This document shows positions 1 through 7,331 of a DNA stretch of 12,655 nucleotides, piece by piece. The DNA lies in assembly GCA_028565635.1 (NCBI GenBank), contig JAOXYB010043293.1, forward strand, positions 1 to 12,655, in the 5' to 3' direction. A program made the translations under genes and the position numbers. This stretch comes from Phoronis ovalis. Taxonomy: Eukaryota > Phoronida > Phoronidae. The number at the start of each line of letters is the position of its first letter. Positions within the stretch are counted from its first letter, which is position 1. The notes beneath the pieces are model-generated. The model was not told the DNA's origin, did not search any database, and saw only the letters and a list, made by a program, of their open reading frames with translations.

Positions 1-1012
1 CAACAGTGCCGTTAATGATGGCAAGGACAGGGATGATTTATATTGTGCCAACAACAGTGCTGTGAATGATGACATGGACAGGGTTGATTTATATTATGAC
101 AACAACAGTGCTGTTAATGATGACAAGGACAGGGATGATTTATATTATGACAACAACAGTGCTGTTAATGATGACAAGGACAGGGATGATTTATATTATG
201 ACAACAACAGTGCTGTTAATGATGGCAAGAACAGGGATGATTTATATTATGACAACAACAGTGCTGTTAATGATGACAAGGACAGGAATGATTTATATTA
301 TGACAACAACAGTGCTGTTAATGATGACAAGGACAGGGATGATTTATATTATGACAACAACAGTGCCGTTAATGATGGCAAGGACAGGGATGATTTATAT
401 TGTGCCAACAACAGTGCTGTGAATGATGACATGGGCAGGGTTGATTTATATTGTGCCAACAACAGTGCTGTGAATGATGACATGGACTGGGATGATTTAT
501 ATTATGACAACAACAGTGCCGTTAATGATGGCAAGGACAGGGTTGATTTATATTGTGCCAACAACAGTGCTGTGAATGATGACATGGACAGGGATGATTT
601 ATATTATGACAACAAGAGTGCTGTTAATGATGACATGGACTGGGATGATTTATATTATGACAACAACAGTGCCGTTAATGATGGCAAGGACAGGGTTGAT
701 TTATATTGTGCCAACAACAGTGCTGTGAATGATGACATGGACAGGGATGATTTATATTATGACAACAAGAGTGCTGTTAATGATGACATGGACTGGGATG
801 ATTTATATTATGACAACAACAGTGCCGTTAATGATGGCAAGGACAGGGTTGATTTATATTGTGCCAACAACAGTGCTGTGAATGATGACATGGATAGGGA
901 TCATGATTTATATTATGAGAACAACAATGCTGTTAATGATGACTAAGTTCAGAGGTGATTTATATTATGACAACAACAGTGCTGCTAATGATGGCAAGGA
1001 CAGGGATGATTT
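1..1012. repeat. 51-bp minisatellite array (about 20 units), open on the left edge
   Basis: A 51-bp unit recurs head to tail from the left edge, with a core like GACAACAACAGTGCTGTTAA followed by a GATGAC..GATTTATATTAT part. Because 51 is a multiple of three and the unit has no stop in this frame, the frame is open from position 2 to a TAA at 944-946 and would give an Asp/Asn-rich 17-residue repeat (NNSAVNDDKDRDDLYYD). A second plus-strand frame is open for about 360 bp as well. Just after the TAA the next unit carries a 1-nt length change, and the array goes on out of frame to about 1012. Most unit-to-unit differences change the amino acid (D/G, K/M, R/W, D/V, YD/CA, N/K), which does not look like purifying selection. 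I read it as a non-coding, probably intronic, minisatellite. A coding role as an acidic repetitive protein ending at 944 cannot be excluded. Confidence 0.9.
473..934. repeat. 153-bp higher-order repeat, three copies
   Basis: Within the minisatellite, three neighbouring 51-bp variants travel together as one block. Copies lie at 473-625, 626-778 and 779-934. In translation each block reads as a DDMDW type unit, then a DGKDRV..CA type unit, then a DDMDR..NKS type unit. The first two blocks appear nearly identical. The third carries a 3-bp CAT insertion near 902 and several changes at its distal end. This indicates recent block-wise amplification by unequal exchange or slippage, later than the single-unit expansion at the left. 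Confidence 0.85.
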
Positions 1013-1088
1013 AAATTATTTACCAGGTTGATATGAGTGATAGTTGCATGGTGCTGATTGTAAACTATTTAGTAATGTTCCATTTCAG

Positions 1089-1267
1089 AAATGGATCCTG
1101 AGATGTGGTGTGCTGCCAGGGATACCAACGAGTATCCAAGTACATTGCTTGGGTTTATACCGCCATCAGTTGATTCAAAACCTGCACCAACTAATGAAGT
1201 TGCCAACAATGGAAGCATAATTAGGTCGTGTTTCCTTTTAATACTCATTTGCTTATCGTTCTTTTAA
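1089..1267 (+). CDS. Terminal exon of an upstream gene, possible GPI-anchored protein (partial)
   Basis: A polypyrimidine stretch and AG acceptor (CCATTTCAG, ending 1088) is followed by an open frame that enters with two bases (AA) and then reads from ATG 1091 to TAA 1265-1267. This gives 58 residues starting MDPEMWCAARDTNEYPS. The Met codon is probably internal, so the exon would follow a phase-1 intron. The C-terminus has a small-residue cluster (NNGS), a short polar spacer (IIRS) and a hydrophobic end (CFLLILICLSFF), which is the layout of a GPI-attachment signal; a short tail anchor is the alternative. An AATAAA lies 36 nt after the stop. The rest of the gene must lie left of the window or in the stretch occupied by the minisatellite. 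I do not recognise the family. The case rests on the coincidence of acceptor, open frame, C-terminal signal and polyadenylation site. Confidence 0.55.
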
Positions 1268-1302
1268 TTTTGACGGTCGTTCAGTGTGGTTAGTAGTACT
1301 TA

Positions 1303-1330
1303 AATAAACCTTTGTATACGTGATAAATAA
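1303..1330 (+). promoter_or_regulatory. Two AATAAA polyadenylation signals
   Basis: Canonical AATAAA hexamers occur at 1303-1308 and 1325-1330, directly after the stop codon at 1265-1267. They would end the mRNA of the terminal exon at 1089-1267 with a very short 3' UTR. Confidence 0.55.
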
Positions 1331-1400
1331 ATACATTAATGTACAACTTCGAATGTTGCATAATTTAGGGTTACTTTCTGTGGATACATTCTTTTTATAT

Positions 1401-1698
1401 ATGCATTTTTAGACTTGCTCAAGTCCCTATGAACTTTAAAAAAAAAAAAATTAATGTATATTTCTCTTTTTTATGTGTTTTACATCAGTGTTTTTAATTA
1501 TCTCGAAAATTTTTTTTACTATCATATATATGTTGAGTGTTAGCCGTCCATCAAACACCCATATATATGATAGTAAAAAAAAAAAAAATTTCGAGATAAT
1601 TAAAAACTCTGATGTAAAAGACATAAAAAAGAGAATTAAACATATTTTTTTTTTTTTTTTTTAAGTTCACAAGGACTTGAGCAAGTCTAATGCATTTT
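1401..1698. mobile_element. Fold-back MITE-like element (1410-1689) with 9-bp target-site duplication
   Basis: The element begins TAGACTTGCTCAAGTCC and ends with the inverse, GGACTTGAGCAAGTCTA. It is flanked on both sides by a perfect direct repeat, ATGCATTTT (1401-1409 and 1690-1698). Inside, almost the whole left arm pairs with the right arm; for example ACTATCATATATATG near 1520 pairs with its complement near 1560, and TTTTAATTATCTCGAAA near 1494 with its complement near 1595. This leaves a loop of about 11 nt near 1549. No transposase is present. A 9-bp duplication fits the Mutator/MULE superfamily best (Merlin, 8-9 bp, is an alternative). The intact duplication implies that this copy is not very old. 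Short open frames here are by-products of the palindrome. Confidence 0.85.
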
Positions 1699-2386
1699 CT
1701 TAATTTGTCAAAACCATGGTTGCTCAGGAAGAATATCATCTTGTCATGATGGCACATGTGACCATCTTAGTCTTTACTACATCTGCATTGTATATTGTAG
1801 TATTGCATGCAGTTTTTGTAATTACTTAAAGAAGCTATGCAAATTTTTATAAGGACAGTAATGGTAGAAAGGTTATTATGCTCAAACTACAAGTCAGTTG
1901 CTGGTCTCATGCAGATTATCATAATATTATAAATTCGACAATAGACTGTTTGCATGCACTTGGTCTCGGACCCAAATGATCCCAGCATGTAGCATGACAT
2001 AGTTCTGCGTGCTCTCGCAGGATTCATTAACAAAATGCTGCCCTTGCATGCTGAGCCAAAACCAAAAGAAAAATCTTATGTACTTTGATCTAAGAAATAC
2101 CCTCCTTTTTGTGAGCATATCAATACATAAACAATAATTTATTAATATTTTTTTATTTTGTTAAATTTCCTACGGTTAAAGCTTTTCTAATGTCAGATTT
2201 AAGAAAAGTAAGGTTTTGTATATAACTAAAGGATGCTGGTATTGAAAGGGTCTAATTGCAGCTCCCTCAAGTGCGTGCAAATAGTCCATTACTGTTCTGG
2301 CATAAGTGACAATCAGAGCCTTTGTGATATATGTATAGTATGGAATGGAAAATTTTCTAATTAGGATTAAAAATATCCCCAGACAT
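1699..2386. other. Non-coding stretch, no gene seen
   Basis: AT-rich sequence with stops in all frames. The piece around 1940-2060 is less AT-rich and holds an open minus-strand frame of 63 codons, but it has no recognisable domain, no splice context and no supporting signals. It may be an old transposon remnant or unique intergenic DNA. Confidence 0.5.
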
Positions 2387-2470
2387 TAGGTATCAACTCA
2401 TCAAGTAACCACAAGCAGGATTCGTACTCTATCTAGATGAGGGTAATCACTAGACTGGTGGCTGGGACAC
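2387..2470 (-). mobile_element. tRNA-like SINE head fragment (candidate)
   Basis: On the minus strand the sequence reads like a decayed tRNA gene. An A-box-like AGTCTAGTGATTA lies at 2456-2444, about 15 nt from a short stem-like GATTACCCTCATCTAGAT stretch. A B-box-like GAGTACGAATCC follows at 2429-2418. The order and spacing fit an RNA polymerase III internal promoter. It is flanked by non-tRNA sequence and lacks an intact acceptor stem, so I call it a SINE-derived fragment and not a functional tRNA. The element boundaries are not visible. Confidence 0.35.
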
Positions 2471-3690
2471 AGATGATAATAATATATTTTTTTCTTCAGA
2501 TTTTTAAGCTTGTAATGCACGATTTCTATGAAAATTTTACCAATTACTTCATATTAAACAAGTGTCCAATGCTTCTGCATGGATTAGTAGAATATTGTAC
2601 TTTGATCTGTATACAGTAGTGTACTAGATACTTGATGTGTATGCTATATTGTAAGATGCAATGTCTGTATAGTCAGATGCTGGACATCTTTCTAAACTAT
2701 TTTTTATATTAAAATTAAATAAATATATTTTTTATGTTTATCATCACTATTTGTGATAATTATTCAAGAAAACATGTATATGAATTCTGACATACAATTG
2801 TTATCACTTTTATATGATTTTGGAACAAATTGAAAACAAGTGAAGAATAAAAAAATGTTAGGTACAAAACGTTTCTTACCTATTTTCCATCTAACTGTAC
2901 CGATATCATGCATTGTATGTGTATGTACATTCTATAATTTGACTATAATAATTAATCTGTCAGTATGTGTTCTGCAGTGACGTGGTTTCCAGTGACAAAA
3001 TTGATTTTTGCAAGTTGATTTGTTGTTCAGATAAAAATACTTTCGGATTTGGTAAGTTAAACCGAATTTTATCTTAAATTTAAATATCTTTGCAACTAGG
3101 TACCTACATGTCGTGCCTTTGTGAATATTCTGTCAAGGCTATCCTGAAAGAGGTGTAAAAACGGGTCATCATAATAATTATATGAAAGTCAAAGTTGATT
3201 CTCAAAGGTCAACGTTAAATTTTGTTCTAACAAAGTTGGATCAAGGACTAATCATACGTATGTATTGTGTGCAGGTACGTGATCACAATTCAACTTATTC
3301 GGGTTTTATGAAATAATTTTATTGTTTGATTTGTTATCTAATTATTTTATAGAAGTCTTTGAATGAATAATAAGAATTTTGTAAAAAAAACATGTATCAA
3401 GCTTAATTAGGCTTTAAGGAAAGTATTGAAACGAGGGTTTGTGTAATTATTTAGATTTTTCTGCACCTATTGCAACATAATTTGTTTTCGGTTGGCACTT
3501 GTTAATACAATCATAATCAAAAAAGCACAGTTCATTGAAAAATACTTTATTTTTAGAGTTAGAAATCCGAGAACCATACATACATTTGTCCGGGGAAATG
3601 TATGCACACCCGGGAAGGTTACCACAAAAGATTACACACGAGTATGCTAGGCACCAAAACAATTGAGAAATCCCTACTCGGGAGGCAAAT
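2471..3690. other. Non-coding stretch, no gene seen
   Basis: Very AT-rich sequence with frequent stops on both strands. Isolated AATAAA-like strings (for example near 2718) have no coding exon attached. I found no exon with good splice sites, no RNA gene and no transposon protein. Confidence 0.5.
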
Positions 3691-3696
3691 TTTGAA

Positions 3697-3758
3697 AAAT
3701 ATCTACCCCTTTAAACGAAAATCATCCAAATATCTATCCTTTAAACAAAAATCATCAA
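3697..3758. repeat. Short tandem repeat, 31-bp unit, two copies plus a decayed third
   Basis: Two adjacent units, 3697-3727 and 3728-3758, share the pattern AAATATCTA-CCTTTAAAC-AAAATCATC with a few substitutions. A decayed partial third unit follows (AAATATCCC at about 3761). The open frame across it is a by-product of the repeat and shows no protein features. Confidence 0.6.
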
Positions 3759-4101
3759 AAAAAATATCCCTTGACCAGAATATAAGGAAGAATATCCATG
3801 TAATAATCCCCTGCAATGATATCATTTTAACATTGTGCATCAGATTTATTAAATCGATATTTTAAGTTCTTTTAAGGCTAATTTCTTTGAAATTGTGAAA
3901 AAACGTTCCCTAAGTGGAGAGATAGCTCTTAAGTTAGATGGCACCAGATGGCAGACCCTTGACCCTGACATGATTAAATAAATAGTAATAATGCACCCCT
4001 TAAACGAGCCTACCCGTCATCATTTTCTATTGAGTGACCCCCCGGATTGGAAATCATACATCTGAACTGAAAATATATCAGTCGAAATAAATTCACCCTT
4101 G

Positions 4102-4163
4102 AGTGTTCCGTACCTTCTCATTTAACTCAAGAAAAGACATTAAATGAGAAGGTACGAAACACT
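4102..4163. repeat. Strong hairpin: 24-bp inverted repeat with 14-nt loop
   Basis: Positions 4102-4125 (starting AGTGTTCCGTACC) are the reverse complement of 4140-4163 with one mismatch. They are separated by the loop CTCAAGAAAAGACA. Weaker inverted similarity extends outward, with AATAAA..CCC on the left (about 4086-4100) matched by GGG..TTTATT on the right (about 4170-4178). The structure is probably the centre of an eroded palindromic MITE with a total span of perhaps 100-170 bp. It lies beyond the predicted 3' end of the minus-strand SOD-like gene, so a role in its termination is possible but not indicated. Confidence 0.75.
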
Positions 4164-4306
4164 AACGGAGGGTTTATTCAGCCTAATAATACTTATACTA
4201 GATATGTTCACAAGAAAAGATAATGTTCTGCTATGTCGATCATGCAATTCCGCGTTATATGTTTTACATAAAAAAAAATACATTTGTTGTATACAAGAAA
4301 TCTTAA

Positions 4307-4316
4307 TTTATTTATT
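4307..4316 (-). promoter_or_regulatory. AATAAATAAA polyadenylation signal for the minus-strand SOD-like gene
   Basis: On the minus strand AATAAATAAA lies about 245 nt past the stop codon at 4560-4562. It is the first canonical hexamer I see downstream, and would give a 3' UTR of roughly 260-270 nt. A second AATAAA lies at 4178-4173. Confidence 0.5.
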
Positions 4317-4559
4317 CACTATAATCAAGCAACGTATTGTTTGGGTTTGTTTTCCATACAACTTATTGCGCCCGATATGCGTGAAGTACAATGGTAATTA
4401 ACAAAAGTTATATCATTACTGGTTGCTAATTCTCCAAGACTTCATAAATCATCATCTGATATACAGCTCTTTTCATTCCATTATGGTATCGATATTTTGA
4501 AAGATACAAAATTAATACTGCGATATAAAATGCACAGTGAGACTGCCGACTGTGTGGTT

Positions 4560-7264
4560 TTAATACCCAGCACCGGCCGCTTCCTCTTCGACTTTAGGGA
4601 CTGTCTGCTCATCGGCAGTCTCATCGGTATACCACAGGTGACCATCAGCAGTGGTAATGGTACAACAAGCAATAGTACCTCCTTCGTGTCCATCTTCTGT
4701 TGTAGTATCGTAGTCATCTTCCCCTGAGTGGACCTAAAATGCAAAAAGGTGTGCTAAATTGTTAATCAAAGCGGCGGGTCCAGAATTTCCAGTTAGGGGT
4801 TCGAATTAATGGAATCAAATGAACTTTATATTATATACTTGCTATTTGGAGGGAGGTCAACCATTTTATTACGAAGTTTAATTGTATTGAAAAGCTGCGT
4901 CAAGTACGTGATGATCTAAACATTAATCTCATCATAATAACAGACCACTAAAATTGACTGATAGAAACCGATTAATCTGAGGCTAATGGAAAATTAAACA
5001 TTTCTAGGTATGTTGCCGGATTAGGTGACCCACTCTGTTTGTAGCATTCTAACTTTGTTTTTGTCATATTTTCGTACGTACCGCAATAGATCGTCCGAAG
5101 ATCGAGTGAGCACCAATCAAGCTAGCCTTCTTATCTTCATGTTGATCATGTACACTGCCTTTTATGATTACAAGATTACCCAAGTCTCCTTCGTGTCTAA
5201 AAAAATGAGATGTAAGCACTAGCATCAATTTTCTATTAAAAAAGTTTTGCACGAACGGCTAATAATCAAGATTTTGGTTGGAGATGCAGAGTGTATGTCG
5301 CTAATGGAATCGTCAATGTTCCGTTTTGAAGAAACCAGTCTTCACTTATACATAGACACAGAGTAAATTTAAAGCATAGTATTAAAATATCACAGTTCTT
5401 CAATGCTTTGGTCGTATAGTAACCACTTTTAATAAAAATCAAATTCTACATAATTAAACTATTTAGATATAACTAGAGTTTTGTGAAGTAGCTTGCTTAG
5501 CGTTTAGATTGCGAGGTTTTATATCTACTCTGCAGTATACAGTTGTTGATAACCTTACCTGTCTTCACTGTCAGGATGACCATGATGATGATGTCCCGGG
5601 TCGTAATGTTTTCCAATATGACTGCAACCGCCTACGATTGAGTCAGCACCATATTCGTGTACAGCATAACCGTGCTTGTGGGGTTCGTCTTCCACATCAA
5701 AACCTGTTAGATCAATTTTCATTTCCATATAACCACCATGAGGCTGAAATACAACATATACGTTTTCAATTAATTTTTTTTTTTCAGTTCCCATAACATT
5801 TCAAATATGGTTTAATTACAAAACAGAAGCTAGGCTTTCAACAACATTGCGACATTTTTAGCAGACATTTTGGCCAAAATATGTTTCTTTTCTGTAATGA
5901 TATATTTATTGAAAGCAGTGATGAATTGTACTGGCGTTGGTGAAACGGCGTTGGTGAAACAAGCAAAGGAGGGAGAATTTCTTGAAGCAAGGGAATATAC
6001 AGAGATTTAAATGAATATGTGTCTCTCAAGGGGCGGCTATAACTTACATTTTGTTTTAAGAGAATGTTTCCTTCTGGTTTTGATGGAGATCCAGTATCGT
6101 GCTTGTCATCATAATGCATCTCACATTTACCATAGATATAATCTGCAAATAAAAAAAATAATGAAATATTATTTACGAATATTCTTGCAAATGAGTTACG
6201 GTGGTAAAATAACAGTAATATAATAAAACTATTTAGTTAAAACATTATGGGATAATTGGCATACATATGCTTATGTAACGATCCAGCAGGTATTTGAAAA
6301 AAGATATGCCAGGGACGCATTTAGATAAGCTGAATGTGCATGAATTTACTTGGTACGCATTGGTGCCGGGGTCAAAGATGATTCAAAAGATAACCTATAC
6401 TCGAATTTCACGTAATTTCTAGCACTGTATAAGAGCAGTACTTTTAATTTCTTTTCTTTTTTATTTTATACTTCTTATTTTACGTATAAAAACATTTTTT
6501 CAATGGTTATTCTTCATAGTAATGAATAGTAGCGTGCACTACAATGACTTCGGTCGCGTAATTTTTTATTGTTATTTTTTTAAGATATCCAGTGGTCATT
6601 AAACTATGAATACTATTGTTCTAATTATTTATTTACTTTTTCTTTTTAACTCATGACCGATAACTTTACTTTTGAAATAATTTTTTTCTCTACAAGACAG
6701 GTTCGAGATAGCTTGCCATTTTCCAGTCTCTATCCCTCTCTCTGTCCCCTCACATATGCTTAACTTAAAAAGTAAGGTATAATGATGAAATTAAACTATA
6801 AAAGAGGTACATACTCGCATCGTCTACATCATGATGATCATCAAAGTAATGGTGCAAGGTGTCCATCCAGCGATAGAACATTTTGCTTGATTTTCCACGG
6901 TACCCTGAAAAAAGGGAGCTAAAATTATTATAACTATGAAAATGATCAAACAATGAATGTTATGCATTTCCAGTTAACTACACACTTGCTGTGACTACGG
7001 TTGATCACAGGTTGTTTCCTTGCTGCTCCTAGATCATTTAATGCGATAATTCATAGGACAGAACATAACCACTAATTTGGAATATTCATGAAAAGTTTGT
7101 CACCCGCACATACAATGTAGGCAATGAAATATATTAAAAGTACCACCAACTGAAAAGTGCAATGCATATTAATTTTTTAATAAAATAATCTTATTACCTT
7201 TTCCCCGTGGTTTTGCGAAACAGCTTCCCACGCAAAGCAATGCAATGAGCAACACGATCTTCAT
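4560..7264 (-). CDS. Secreted His-rich Cu/Zn-SOD-like protein (pernin/cavortin type), probably not an active dismutase
   Basis: Six exons, all with GT-AG borders: 7264-7198, 6904-6815, 6142-6048, 5743-5559, 5196-5082 and 4733-4560, giving 241 residues. Intron phases are 1, 1, 0, 2, 0. Residues 1-17 form a signal peptide (MKIVLLIALLCVGSCFA). Residues 18-52 are basic and then His/Asp-rich (HHYFDDHHDVDD). Residues 53-218 are a SOD domain (GKCEMH, HGYAVHEYG, KHYDP, RHEGDLGN, GRSIAVHSGEDD, TIACC). Residues 219-241 are an acidic tail. Against human SOD1 numbering, Zn ligands H63, H71, H80 and D83 are kept as H130, H138, H147 and D150; D124 is kept as D190; the C57-C146 disulfide is C124-C207. Cu ligands H48, H63 and H120 are kept (H113, H130, H186), but H46 is Ala111 and catalytic R143 is Thr204. 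About 24 of 241 residues are His, including HHHH at 135-138. In bivalves, relatives are abundant haemolymph proteins. From these losses I infer a secreted Zn-binding protein with weak or no dismutase activity. Confidence 0.9.
5933..5960. repeat. Perfect 14-bp tandem duplication in intron 3 of the SOD-like gene
   Basis: GGCGTTGGTGAAAC occurs at 5933-5946 and again at 5947-5960 without change. It is a recent slippage duplication inside an intron, with no sign of function. Confidence 0.8.
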
Positions 7265-7320
7265 GATGACTGTATAAGATCCACTGAAAGAAAAAGATAC
7301 TGTCTGTGATATAGATTATG

Positions 7321-7331
7321 CTATTTATATA
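7321..7331 (-). promoter_or_regulatory. TATA box of the minus-strand SOD-like gene
   Basis: On the minus strand TATATAAATAG (7331-7321) lies 57-67 nt before the ATG at 7264. Transcription would start about 30 nt downstream, near 7300, leaving a 5' UTR of roughly 35-40 nt. A clean TATA box fits a strongly expressed gene for an abundant secreted protein. The ATG has A at -3 (GTCATCATGA). A pyrimidine tract ending in CAG just before the ATG (about 7285) resembles a splice acceptor, so a 5' UTR intron with a more distal promoter is an alternative. Confidence 0.65.

Noticed and set aside
66-422. Second open frame through the minisatellite (MTTTVLLMMTRTG repeats)
   Set aside because: It exists only because the 51-bp unit is a multiple of three and lacks stops in this frame. 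It breaks as soon as the GTGAATG unit variant appears.
1473-1757. Overlapping short frames on both strands around 1473-1757
   Set aside because: They lie within the fold-back element and consist largely of poly-A/poly-T translation; they are by-products of the palindrome.
1927-2118. Minus-strand frame of 63 codons in a less AT-rich patch
   Set aside because: No recognisable domain, no convincing splice sites and no neighbouring exons. Possibly a transposon remnant, but nothing supports a gene.
4144-4401. Plus-strand 85-codon frame
   Set aside because: It begins in the right arm of the hairpin and overlaps the predicted 3' UTR of the minus-strand gene; no protein features.
4750-4830. GGGTTCGAATTAATGG string resembling a tRNA B box
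   Set aside because: No A box at a suitable distance; it is inside intron 5 of the SOD-like gene and stands alone.
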